Assembly (NCBI GenBank): GCA_033065855.1
Contig: JAVXUO010001427.1
Span: 992,001-1,056,000, forward strand
Reading direction: 5' to 3'
DNA: 64,000 nt
Source of the DNA: Escallonia rubra
Lineage: Eukaryota > Streptophyta > Magnoliopsida > Escalloniales > Escalloniaceae
Shown here: positions 45,622 through 58,100 of the stretch, piece after piece
How the letters are laid out: every line of letters starts with the position of its first letter
How positions within the stretch are numbered: the first letter of the stretch is position 1
The notes under the pieces: generated by a model
The model's input: only the letters and a program-made list of their open reading frames with translations
Told to the model about the DNA's origin: nothing
Databases searched by the model: none
Program-made: the position numbers and the translations under genes

Positions 45622-46465
45622 CACTGATCTGATCAAAGGGTTTCGTTGTAAGACCTGCGAGTCTAGCTAGGATTATACACGTTCATTGTTGCTTAGGGTG
45701 CCAAAGCATATGGGCTAAGTTGTAAGACTGTAAACATATTGCTAAATCTACATGCCCTAAAGTACTTAGAGTTTAAAAAAACATCAGGTCTTGTGAATGC
45801 AAATTGAGAACTTGTTACATACCATTTCAGAGTTCCTTATAACTTTTGGGTACCTGTAAAACTACCTATATACTTCCCGTGTTCACCAATTAGAGTACCT
45901 TTTCAAAACAGACAGTTAAATTACCTTGAGTTTTTCATAATTTTCTTTTATCATTATGAAGTTCAAATCTGGAACGAAATTATAGACAAAGCACTTAGTA
46001 AAGGATATCGATCATATATCATAGCTCATGGAAGTACTTGGCCGGGATTACGACCATTGGGGGAACAACATCTAGAACTGAGGATGCTCCAAGAATCTTT
46101 TCAATTGCTCGTTCGAGAACTACAATCTTTGGCTTTGCAAATGGTTAGCAAGTGAAGTTTGGCACCTCATATGGCTTTGTGTGCTAATCTAGATTTAACA
46201 TGGAAGGAGAGACTCAAAGTATTTGAAAAACTTGCATGAAATCATCTTTAGCTATTTCTTGGGTGGGACAATTTTCTCAGACTCTATAGCTACAATTGCA
46301 TCCTTTTGTCGCTAAAGTTGCAATGCTTTAGGGTGGAAAAAGGGACAAATATGCATTCAACAATTCTGAACAAACATTTATACCAGTTAGTTTACATGTG
46401 CACATACCATCCATAAACATACATGCATAAAGCAGCATATACATGTATAAATTAGTAGACAAAAT

Positions 46466-46467
<2 letters not shown>
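43721..46467. other. Intergenic region upstream of the GARP transcription factor
   Basis: No gene supported. A compound (TG)n(AG)n microsatellite occupies 45578-45621. A minus-strand frame across it (45220-45636) begins in the repeat itself and has no family resemblance. The rest is AT-rich. Confidence 0.45.
45578..45621. repeat. (TG)n(AG)n compound microsatellite
   Basis: About 14 GT steps run straight into about nine GA steps. Simple-sequence DNA in the intergenic region upstream of the GARP gene. Confidence 0.9.
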
Positions 46468-46499
<32 letters not shown>

Positions 46500-46596
46500 G
46501 TGCTTCTTTATATGTCTTAGGGCAAAGATTTCATAGAAGTCCGAGAGAGAGAGTTTTGTGCTTCTTTATATGTCTTAGGGCAAAGATTTTCATAGG
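46468..46596 (+). repeat. GA microsatellite and 39-40-bp tandem duplication just upstream of the GARP gene
   Basis: A GA run (46468-46497) is followed by TTGTGCTTCTTTATATGTCT plus TAGGGCAAAGATTTCATAG at 46498-46536. A second, almost identical copy lies at 46557-46596, preceded by its own GA run. The copies differ by one T. They lie 105-203 bases upstream of the start codon, in the promoter or leader of the GARP gene, and each contains a TTTATATG sequence that could act as a TATA element. Confidence 0.85.
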
Positions 46597-46605
46597 TTAA
46601 GACTT

Positions 46606-46613
46606 CTATATAT
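46606..46613 (+). promoter_or_regulatory. Candidate TATA box of the GARP gene
   Basis: CTATATAT lies 88-95 bases before the chosen ATG at 46701. The duplicated TTTATATG sequences further upstream are alternatives, so the true start of transcription is uncertain. Confidence 0.4.
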
Positions 46614-46700
46614 GCAAAGGAAGAGGAGATCATATCACTTTTTAGGTACCTAGAAGGCCAGAATGAACAACTTGTGAAGGCAAATTCACAGCCAAGAGAA

Positions 46701-48292
46701 ATGAAAGGAAGTGATGCTACAGAAAATTCCAAAGGAAACCCTAGTAGTTATAACAAGAATATCGAGGTTGAGGATGATCAGAATGAAGGCGAGGACGTTG
46801 ACCACAACAGTGGTAGGATCCTACCAAAAAATGGGGCAAGCTCGAGCAGCAGCACCGTCGAGGAGAACGGAAAGAAGGCGACGGTGCGCCAATATAGTCG
46901 CTCCAAAAACCCGAGGCTGCGCTGGACACCTGACCTCCACCTTTGCTTTATTCAGGCTATGGAAAGATTGGGAGGACAAGATAGTAAGTAGCCTAGATAT
47001 ACTTTCTGATCTGTTCTAGGAGTATAATTCAATCTCCCTAAGTCGTGGAAGCATACGATCGATCAAATTTCCATAACCCTCTAATTACTTTCATGTACTT
47101 TGCACAGGAGCAACACCAAAGTTGGTTCTTCAATTGATGAATGTCAAAGGCCTCAGCATCTCACATGTCAAAAGCCATCTTCAGGTTACTCTTTGATAAC
47201 CTATGTAGGCCACGAGAAATCTCATTGTATATCCTTTTCCAGCACAAAAACATAGAATTTCCTGATTCGTCTTGCTTGCTCCAGCTTTAATTATTAGTGG
47301 ATTTTATATGGTAGATAATATATGTTCTCTAAGTTTGGCATATGTTTCATCAGATGCACAGGAGCAAAAGGATCGATGACCCCAATCAAGGTAATCATAT
47401 GGTGCAAATTAGGGCTTGTTAGTGATATGGATTCATGGTTTTTGAGGGTTACCTGTGATCTAATGAGAGTCGACTGATTTGTGCCAGTCATTTCTGGGCA
47501 AGGGCTTTGTAATGAGAGTGGTGAAGATCACCACATTTATAACCTAAGCCAGCTTCCACTGCTGCGAGGTTTTAACCAAATGCCTATTTCCAATTTAAGG
47601 TACAACGTGTAGTTTACTCTTCTTCCTTTATTTGCAAAACAAATTTGACATCTAATTTTCCTTGTTTTGCAAATTTTTCAAGATATGCAAATACTTTTTG
47701 GAGTCGCCATTACAACCCTACTTCGAGTCCTTTTATGAGTGGGGTTGCATCCGATAGAACCAGGCACGGACTTTATAGCGTTTCATCAGCTGAGAGGATT
47801 TCACCTTCCTGTGATTTCCATGTGGCTACGTCTTCTTTAGGTGGAGAAGCTAAGCGGAGAAGCCTTGAAAGCGACGAGGAGCCTCAAGTATATCAAAACC
47901 ACAGGACATGGCGAAACCAAATAATTGGGAGAAATGCCACAGCAATTACCAATTCCATTAGCCAACTATTCCGGGATAGAGGGGGTGATCAAATTAGCCG
48001 TATGCATTACCAGCGGGTAAATCAGGAAGAAACAAGGGTGTCGAAAAGAAAGGCTCCTTTAGATTCGGATTGCAACCTCGATTTGAATCTGACTCTAAAA
48101 ATGACAACAGAAAATGAAGAAGCTAAGAAGCATGGAATGGAGGATGATGAGGATGAGGGTGGTAGTAGTTTATCTCTTTCCTTGTTCTCATCTTCAGCTT
48201 CAAATTCCAGCAGATTGCTAGAGAAAAGTGATGGTAATACTAGAAAGCAAGCAAGGGTGGCAAGTGATGCTACTCTAGATCTGTCTTTATGA
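46701..48292 (+). CDS. GARP (G2-like, MYB-type) transcription factor with EAR repression motifs, five exons
   Basis: Exons 46701-46983, 47108-47184, 47354-47390, 47488-47599 and 47683-48292 give 372 residues. The GARP DNA-binding domain (about 71-131) is read across three exons: PRLRWTPDLHLCFIQAMERL, GGQDRATPKLVLQLMNVKGL and SISHVKSHLQMHRSKR. The helix-turn-helix signature SHLQM is intact. The N terminus is acidic with a serine run. The C terminus has three LxLxL-type EAR motifs (LDLNLTL near 302, SLSLSL near 332, LDLSL at 368-372), which recruit TOPLESS-type co-repressors, so the protein is probably a repressor. It resembles the At2g40260/At2g38300 subgroup as I remember it. The ATG at 46701 is the first in frame; the frame is open a little further upstream but without an ATG. 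Confidence 0.88.
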
Positions 48293-51200
48293 ATGAGACA
48301 ATTTAGAAGAGAGACTTGAAGGTACATATGTTCAGAAACTAAGCACAGATTATTGTCATGCATGTAGCAGCATACATAAGGTAATCTCCAAGCTTTAATT
48401 TGCTTCACATAATGAATTGATTTCTTATGCACTACCAGCTACTTAACCAGAAAGAGAACAATAATTTTCTCATTTCTAAAAGGCATACTGGCTTATAGGG
48501 GCAATGGCAGGAAGTTATATTTGGTAATTTTGCTTGAATATATGAAGTAGAGTTGTTATTTTAATCCAGTGTCAGGGTTTGTTTTCTTGAACAACTTTAA
48601 GAACTAATCTGCATATGACATTGTAAATAATGACAGCTCGGGATCCAAGAGACTGGAGACGACAAAGTGACAAACATTTAATCAAACATTAATCATCTTA
48701 TCAGATATTGCTGTAGGTAGTGTTTATTTGGGGGAGAGATGATCAGAGCCCACAAATCTTCCCTTTTGGAATCTGTTACTGCATTGAAGTTAACTATATG
48801 TTAAACTATGTATACTTTGCATAAGGACCCTCATGACAGTAAGAAGAAACTGAGAAATGATGTAGAAGATACTTTTTTAACTACTGAACAGTTATGCATC
48901 TTCCCCGTCCATATTCAAAAACTAATAAGAACGTCTACATTAGACAAAACAATACTTAGAGAAGGGGGAATCCTTCGGGTCAGAATACTTCTCCTACGGG
49001 GAGTGAGTCCAGGGCATACAAGAGTAGCCGATACACTATCGTTGAGGCTAGCAGATTAAGCTAATTGGTCCGCGTCGGAGGCAAAGTTGGGACAAACGTT
49101 GGTTGCCCGCGTCGTACCTGAGTAAAAATGAAGAGGGCAACGGGTGAATCAGATTCGCATATTAATCTCATGAGGATGAAACTCTCACCTAGAAAATACT
49201 TTGTTCCTACAGCCATTTTGGATTATGGCTAAAAATTAATCCATAACAACGCATTGCAATTATACGTGAGATATAGCTGGAACATGACTTCTAATGGATC
49301 TTAGGATGGACCTTAGGGTTATATTAGCGCGCATATCATTTGTGATTATCACATACATTATTGTAGCAAAGCTCCACACTTTATCTTGGCAACTAGGCAA
49401 GGTTTTGTAATTTATTAACGTGGGACGTGGTTAGATATAAGTAAGGCTATGCATATATTTCCTCAATGTCGTTCGTATTCACATAGCAATCTCGATATAA
49501 CTTCGTTGTTAGTAATGGACTTGGATGGAAGCATAGCCACGGTTGCGGTGGCTGAGTGAGCTTTTGTGTGTGTACATTGGTGTGCTGAAACTTGAAATTC
49601 AAATGCATACAAACATGGTAAGTTTTTTCGATGGAACGGCTATAGAGTTAACGTGGTGTAACCAACATATGAGATGAGAGGATAATAAAACATTAATCTT
49701 TTATTGTATGAGAAGCCCACAATATAGTCTTGTTAGATATTTTCACCCGTCCGTTACACCACGTGATATCCATCACGTATATATACACTCGAGATTGTCT
49801 CGGTCTTCCGATGATTCAAGAGAATAACTGCATGCAACAAAAGTGCGCAAAAAATTAAAGTTCATGCACCCTTTTTAATTAGACATCACGTTGTCTATTT
49901 CTACCAAAGGCAGTCATAAATAAGTTCTCCACGGCCGGGTAGATTACTAGGATTCTAACAGTAGTAGAGTAATAGCTTGAGGAATCAGCCTACGCGAGTA
50001 CGATTGCAGTATGAATCAAACAAGGCAAACCAAGATTCATTACAAGGCATTTTCTTGGAGGCACTTCAGTCCAGAGAAAGAGAAAGAACCAACACTTGGT
50101 TCTTTATATATATATTCTCCCGGTCAAAAAGAGTTCATTTTTTTTATAAGGCGGATAATATTTTCACTCTCAATTTGAGCTGACCTACTCCAAATTATTT
50201 CTAGTGACATTTCTATGGACACTTCTTCAATTTTTAGTGACAAAGGTGAAGTGAGATAGTTCAATATATGAGTATGAATATCAGTTCATCTTCGTACACG
50301 AAGGTAAAAGTAAATTGATTGCCAGGGGTTATTTGGTCAAAACCGCCTCTTTCTTAGGGACCAAATCATACCGAGGATGATTTGGTCAATTAAGTCTTTT
50401 TTGGATTAAAAGTTTAAGATTGCACAGCTGGTGATGTATATTTTCATCTCGTTATTTTCTCATTATAAATCGACAATCAGTTATCACTAGAATGAGATGT
50501 TGCTAAGAATTCTTATTAAGTAATCTCTAAAAAGTATTATTATTTATATTTAACGACCATTAACTATCGTCGAGTAGGAGCTATAACTTCTTCCGATAAC
50601 AATCGAGGCTGCAGTAAAGATTCATCCATGTTACTCACTGTTGTGGTCCAAGTATAAAGTAGTTCGGGTTAAGGATGGCATGGGCTTTTGCAATCAGGCC
50701 GCATGGCATAGTAGCAAACCCAACAACCAAGACACTACATTTGGGCTGAGCAACCCAAGATTTCCCCTTTGCGATGAGTTCTTTCTAAATTTCCGTTTCA
50801 ATTTCAGCAATCGGGCCGCAGGGCATGGTAGCAACCCGAAAAAATAAAATACTAGTGTTATAGCGACTAAAGTAGTGTCAAAAACCATAAAAAAAAGAAG
50901 TTCAAATTGACGCTCTCTGGCTAAGTATTGCTTGCACCATCCACTTTACTGAATAGTGTGAGTAAATATTGCATGATTTAGGTCTATTAGTTACGATCAT
51001 TTAAGACCGTTAAATGAAGAGGTTGATGTCGTAAATGAGAGACAAAAAAAAAAAGTATTAAATCTCGACCTGTATCTTGTAGCATTTAAGAACCTAACCT
51101 ATTGTTCAGTTGCATTCTTAACTAGTAGTTATACAGTATTGTATGGTGTTATTCAGAATAAAAAGTATCACATGCTTCCCACATGTGGAGGTAAAATTGT

Positions 51201-52108
51201 CAACTTTGATTTTTTTTTTCTTCCTGTGAAAGCACGATGACAGCCGTCAGGGTACTTTTCATTTAATGCATTGAAAGCACAATTCACATTCAAATGTACT
51301 TCATAAGAAAGAAGCAATGGAACCCAAACCAAGTTACAGAATTCACAAACACAAACCCCATATGATGTCCAAGTTTAAGATTTGTTGAGCAACCGTTGCA
51401 CAGATCTTAATCAAAAACTCAAATTTCTCTTTGTAATAGTAGGATACGGTTCTTCGCGAGATCCTGATGGTGGCTTAAATGACAGAGTAAGATGAGAGAA
51501 AGGACGAAGAAGAAAAGAAGGCGGTTAGTCAAGAAGAAGAGTATCGAGGAATTACAGTGGAATAAAGTTCAAAAGTAATCGACAGTTGCAGAGGTCTCGT
51601 ACTGAATCTTTTGAGCGTATTACCTATCCTACTCTCGCATGTGAGATGCATTCAAGTCTTTTCCATCAATAATGTGGATGAACACCTAAAAATGTAACGG
51701 GAAATTAGATTAGAACGAGAAGTTTAATACGCTTTCGAGGGTTAACGATAAAATCTTGTTCATTATTATTACTCTATCGAACTAACTATACTATGATCGT
51801 CCGGAAGTTTTGTAAAATAACACTTTTTTCTCGAATAATACGCCCTGCTCCCTGTGTGTGGAGGACCCCATACGGGTGGCTGCGAAAAGGGAAATATGTA
51901 GGCGACCAATAGAGAGAGTAACAGACACGAGATGAGGTTTTAAGGACACCTCACTACTGCCGGACCCAGCTAGACCGTTTGGACTCCTCCTCCCTCCTCG
52001 GTATATGCTTCCAGAATCTCGTCTTATCCCCCCAGGCCCCATCCCTTTCCTTCTTCCTCGCATTCGCATACACAACACACGCACAGAGCGCACTCACACG
52101 CACAAAAA
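48293..52108. other. Intergenic region between the GARP gene and UGP3, no gene seen
   Basis: The GARP 3' UTR is followed by about 3.5 kb of AT-rich DNA. A pair of roughly 30-bp direct repeats lies at 50691-50721 and 50808-50837. Frames at 48808-49059 and 51791-52093 have no supporting features. The UGP3 promoter should lie in the last few hundred bases. Confidence 0.5.
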
Positions 52109-55100
52109 ATGGCGCGCACCACCCCGCCACTCCAGCAGAACCACCACCTCCTCTTAACGTTCCGCTCGAAAACCGCCCCCTCTCTCCTCTTCAGCTCTCA
52201 CAGATTACTGCCGTCCGCCAAACCTCTCAACTCTCCCTCCCTATTTTTTACTCCGCAGCCGCCATCACCGCTGTGCCACCACGTCAGGCGTGTCACCACC
52301 GCGCCGGTGGAGTACGCGCCACCAGCTCCGGACTCCGATTTCCACGCAGAGATCGCGCGCCTCCGCACTCTCCGCTCCAAGCTCTCCAACTCGAGAACGC
52401 TGAGGGAGAAAATCCGAGCCGTTGACTCCGATTCTAATGTTGAACGGTTTTTCAACTCTCGTAGGAACGGAATATCTACGGCCTTAAGTTCACTTAACTT
52501 GGACGAGTGCGAGCTGTTTTTGCTCAAATGCGTGGTGGCGGCGGGTCAGGAACATGTTCTAGGCTCGTTTCCTGACTCGGAGTTTGACTTGGCGAGAGGC
52601 TCGTTGAAGAGCGTGCTTTACTCGTTAGTGGATATGATTGAGAAGTGGGATGGGAGTGGTGGCGGTGGTGAAAATTTTGCGGAGAAGGCGGAATTGAAGT
52701 TTGGAGATGAAGAGATTAGGGCGTTGAGGTCATTGTTGAAGAATCTTGGAGAAATCGAGCAATTCTATGGCTGCATTGGAGGAATCATTGGGTTGGTCGT
52801 CCGTGTCAGATATTTTTTTCGTGATTTTCCTTTATTCTTTGGTTAGCTGAAGTTTTTGGAAACCACAAGTTGGAGCTAATGGACTATATACCTGATACGA
52901 CTAACGCTAATCGTGCAAGTAACAAGACTGGAATAAATAACTTCGAGATGATGATCATTTACGAATTTGTTGAGTGTTCTGATGCACAAGTAGATTATGT
53001 GACATGGATTTTGGATAAATGTTTGGATTATATGCTTTTGCCTATTCTGCGATGGCTGAGGCTGCATGTAGCTTTCTTTTGGCAAGTAACTGGCATTATA
53101 CTCAAAATCCATGCTAACTGGCAAGTATTGGTTTTGTTTGGAGACTTTGGTATTTTGAATCTAAGATGCTGATGTTGATTGGGCTTATTGTGGTGTTATG
53201 ATACAGCATGCCTTTTGAGTTTAGAACATGAGGCAGAAAGCCTTGTTACCCTAGAGAACGTATTACTGAAGTATCAATATATTCAGAATGTGTCCTGGTT
53301 TATTTGTCCGTCTTGCATTTACTTTGTTCATATGTTCGAGAGTGTCAATTATCGACTTAAAGTTTGAGTTGCAATATAGGTGTAATTAACTCATTACAGT
53401 TGCTTGTAGTTATCAGATAACCGCACTGGAGCTTCTTGTTCAATCAACATACAAAGAACAAGCTGTAAATTGGTCCCAGCCCATTAGTAAGTCAATGGAA
53501 TGCCAATTTTTAGAAATTCATCCTCCTAATGCACGTGACCTTTCTCAAGATACAGAATATGCATCTCAAGCTGCTCTATGGGGAATTGAGGTTAGCATGA
53601 ATCTTATATTTTTCCTTTGAACATAAAGGGTGTGGTATGGATCATTCTGAATCGAAATCATGAGATTCTGTTTATTCTTAGGGTCTTCCCAACCTAGGAG
53701 AAATTTATCCTCTCGGAGGCTCTGCAGATAGGCTCGGTTTGGTGGACCCCGATACAGGTGAATCTCTTCCTGCTGCAATGCTTCCTTATTGTGGACGGAC
53801 ATTGTTGGAAGGGCTTGTAAGAGATCTTCAGGTATAAGATCTCTCTTATCCGCGATAACTATGTTACTGTGCTTGATAGTTGTAATTAGCCATAGTTGAC
53901 ATTATAAATTATTGTTGATGGATAATCTGTTTACATGTTTATTTCGAAATTGACTGCAAGGCTAGAGAGTTCTTGTACTTCAAGTTGTATGGAAAACAGT
54001 GCATCACCCCTGTTGCAATTATGACAAGTTCGGCAAAGAACAACCATAAACGCATCACTTCATTGTGTGAACGACTTGGATGGTTTGGAAGAGGTCGTTC
54101 AAATTTCCAACTTTTTGAACAGGTCCGATATGGAACCTATCAGAATGTTTTGGACACTATGTCCGCGCTGGATTGCTTTTTGTAAGTGTGAGGTATTAAT
54201 ACCATTTTTAAATTCCAGCCTCTTGTTCCGGCTGTTAGCTCAGAAAATGGCCAATGGCTGGTCACGAGACAGTTTGTTCCTGTTTGCAAGCCTGGTGGTC
54301 ACGGCGTGATATGGAAACTTGCCTACGATAAAGGCATTTTCCAATATTTTGGGTATCACGGAAGGCAAGGTGCAACTGTACGGCAAGTCAGGTTGTCTTC
54401 AACATCAATTATGATCCCAAGATATCTATTCTTGTGGTACTACTAATACAGTGCTAGTTCTAGATTTTAGAGTATATTTAATTTTCATGGTTTTGCAGTA
54501 ATGTTGTGGCTGCTACAGATCTGACCCTCTTGGCATTGGCAGGGATTGGTTTGCGTCAGGGAAAGGTAACTGTTTTGTCCTTGTTAAAACTGAATACCCC
54601 AAGTTACATGAAGCATGTACATCACAGAGGATGCCATTTTGCCATGTGAATATAGTAAAACTACGTTTCAAATGTGGCCTGGAGGCCACTCTGCAACTAT
54701 GTGCAAGAAACGCGCCAGATAGTCGGTGCCTTCTTTTGGGACATGTTAAGCAACATATGTTAAATTTCTTTTGCTGTTTTAAGCATTTTATTCTGAATTT
54801 GACCTAGACATAAGAGGCTTTTGCAATGTTTGCTCCTCGTCAAACTAAGGCGCTGGGAGGATGGAAGTCGGCAGAAACTAATTTTGAACATTATTTGCCC
54901 AAATTGGTTGCCCTCGAATTTGACCTTCAAGCTCGTGGTTGTCGGTCAAAGTGAGAACGTATATACTTATTAGTTGGAGGATTAAATAATTCAAACATTA
55001 CTTAAAATATTCTAATCATCATTTAGTAAGTGAATTAGTTAGGTTCATCAGCAGTAATTTGTATGCATGGACATAGCTGCTTAAAAGAAGCATGTTCTCG

Positions 55101-58100
55101 GGAAATTGAAAAGATTAATGTAAAATTTTGGCATGTACCTTTTGACTGTTGTATCAATATTTGCTTGGATAAAAAATGAGTTCTTGGGTTTTTTGAAGTG
55201 AACATTCAGAACTACTTCTTTCTGCCCTGATTACTAACAGCCAGTCTTACAGAAATTGGGTTTTGCATCATGTAAGCGGAACTCGGGTGCTACAGAAGGC
55301 ATTAATGTTTTAGTTGAGAAAAAGAATCTGGACGGGAAGTGGGCATATGGTCTGTCATGCATCGAGTACACCGAGTTTGACAAGTATGGAATTGCTGATG
55401 GGTCTTATTTCTATAATAGGTACTTCTTTACATTCTTTGTCCCTTAAAACCAAAATGATGAATGTGCTTATTGTAGAGATTTCTTCAAATTGTCATCAGA
55501 TTAGACCTTGTATGTGTAGCTTGTAATATAACTCTCCCCCACTATAGCTACTATAGCAAAATTTGCCTTTCTGTACTGTCCAGTTCAGTTGAAGTACCCA
55601 GGATAGCTGATTGACATGCTCTGCATCTCACCTCAAAGCAAGACTCCTCAACAGGACCATTCGTAGCTAATAAATCCACAAGAAATTTGCACTATCTTGT
55701 ATCTAGAAATTTCATTTTTTATTCTTTCATTCTAATCAGATGCATTAGATACAAAAGTGGGTTCACGGGCAAAACAAGTTTTTGAAATTGAAGATTTGTA
55801 CAATGCGGTACTACGGAGTAGTAAATTACTTCTTGTAGTGCATTATATTTTCGCGTCTCGAGTCTAATTAGCTTATATTGTTATGCTTTCCTCATCATGG
55901 GCCTACTTTGAAACGTACTTATCAGGTCAAGAGTATATTGCAGTGTTTATAACCACCTGTCATATGAAAAAAGGGCCAGAATTTAGACATAATGTTGTAT
56001 TCATTCCTTTAATTAGATAGGGGAAAATGGAAGGAATGATTAGCGTACCCCAACTAGCTTGGTTAGATGAAAATGACGTTGAAAATCTCTCTCTCTCTTC
56101 CCCCCCCCCCCTCTCCCTCCTTCCTTCTTTTTCTCTCTGAATACTTGCTACTTTTCAGGAAAAGAGTTTTGCTTTTGCATGCTAGTGCCGTGTTCTTAAT
56201 GGTTTACTGTTGTCAAACAACTTCGAGTATACTTGATGCCATTTGCAGATGAGTATAATTCAAACTTCAGGGATGTCAATCAACTGCCTAGGTGCACAGA
56301 CTTCATTTCTGTTGAGAATGCCATTCACAAAATAATATTTTTCGATACTATTTATGTTTGTAAAGTGCATATTCTATTATTGAGGTATGTAGTCACAAGT
56401 TCTAGTTGGTGATCTTATGTGCTTCACTGTAGCCCTTTGGCCCTTTAAGTCATCTGTCATTCTCTAGTTTCTAATATTTTTCCTGTGCAAGATTGTACAA
56501 TATCCTCCAATATAAACCTTTTTCATTATGTCAAGTTTGCAGGCAGAGTTCCCTGCCAACACAAACATTCTATATGTGGATTTGCCATCTGCAGAGCTTA
56601 TTGGATCAAGTAATAATGAAACCAGTTTGCCAGGCATGGTTTTAAATGCAAAGAAGCCAATTACATATGAGGATTACTTGGGAATCCAACATAGGTACAT
56701 TCTTCAACTCTGCATTTTGATTTCCACGTTCTGATCATGATCAGCGTATTAAATCTTAGTTCTTTGAAGAATGGCGTGTCCTATTGCCTTCCCTGTACAT
56801 GCTACATAGCTTAAAATTATGTCTTGTCATATTCTAGAGTCAACTGTTAGTGCCCTACTGCTTCAATTCTGACTGTTCTGCTTTGTGCGTTCAGCAAAGC
56901 AGTTATATTTAATTGCTTTTCATGATATAAATCTGTAGGTAATTTGGAAATCCTGAGTATCATATTGTGCCTTTATTATTGCTATGATTAGTATTCCTTT
57001 TATGCAAACTTCGCGTTTAATTTCCTCAATATGATGGCTGTTAGTATCAATGTCTATGGACTACACCTGACTTATCTGTTGAAATTTACGGTAGTGTATG
57101 AGTATATTATTAACTCCAAGGTGCTCGCCCGTGAAATGTTTTTCTCTTTCAACTATGGTTGTTATATTCTGATAATTTAATTATCTAGACATTGTCCTGA
57201 GTGCTAATCGCTTTTCTCTTGCGCTAGTGTCCCTGGTGGACGTCTGGAATGCACAATGCAGAATATTGCTGATAATTTTGTAAATACATATTCATCGCGA
57301 CGATATAAAGGTGTAGAAGGTATGACATGTCTAATTACCGTTTCAAATTTTGTTATGAATATTTTTACATCTTTTTTCTTATGCGTCTTTCCATTGTATT
57401 AAAAACCGCTCCCCATGGTACATGATTGCAGATATGCTGGATACCTTTATTGTGTATAATGAGAGAAAGAAGGTGACATCATCTGCTAAGAAGAAAAGAA
57501 GACGTGCCGACAAGTCTTTACACCAGGTCCAGATCATGTAACCATTTGCTATGTTCATCGGTCATTAGAGTTTGAGACATAGTGGATCTTCATATAATAT
57601 CCTGCAATTTCTCGTCGTTCTGTGTTCTGCCTTCTTTTCCTGATTATGTTATCTTGATATTATTACTATTACATCAATCTGACTGGTTTGTCCATATAAG
57701 TCAAAAGCACCTTTTTGTTATGATGATGCGCATACAATTTTTTTCATCAGCAAGACGAAGTAAAAGAAAGACCTGTATGCAGAAGTCTATATTTTTCATG
57801 TCTGTTTGTCTATTGAGAACACTAAAAGTGAAATTTGAAGCATCCTACGTTGGTAAATGTTTTCAAGGACGATAAATTGGGTTCGACCTTAGCTGAGATA
57901 AATTCAGTCTCTGGTGAAACAGAATAAATAGATAATTTTTTTTGGATAAATAATCTGACTTAAAATCCTAGGATAGGTTTGCCTTGCGTTGTATTAGAAA
58001 CATGCATTATATAACCATCCCTGAATTTTTTTTACTTAATTTATGCCGTTCATATGTTTAGGTTTCACTATTGGGGCCGATGAAACATTTCTTTTCGATA

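Noticed and set aside
45220-45636. 138-codon minus-strand frame
   Set aside because: It begins inside the (TG)n(AG)n microsatellite without a convincing ATG and has no recognised family features.
45578-46560. Possible CRISPR-like or satellite array
   Set aside because: Only simple microsatellites and one two-copy duplication; no regularly spaced repeats in the window.
52870-53367. Two plus-strand frames between UGP3 exons 1 and 2
   Set aside because: They lie in intron 1; splicing 52791 to 53410 restores the conserved UGP3 reading frame.
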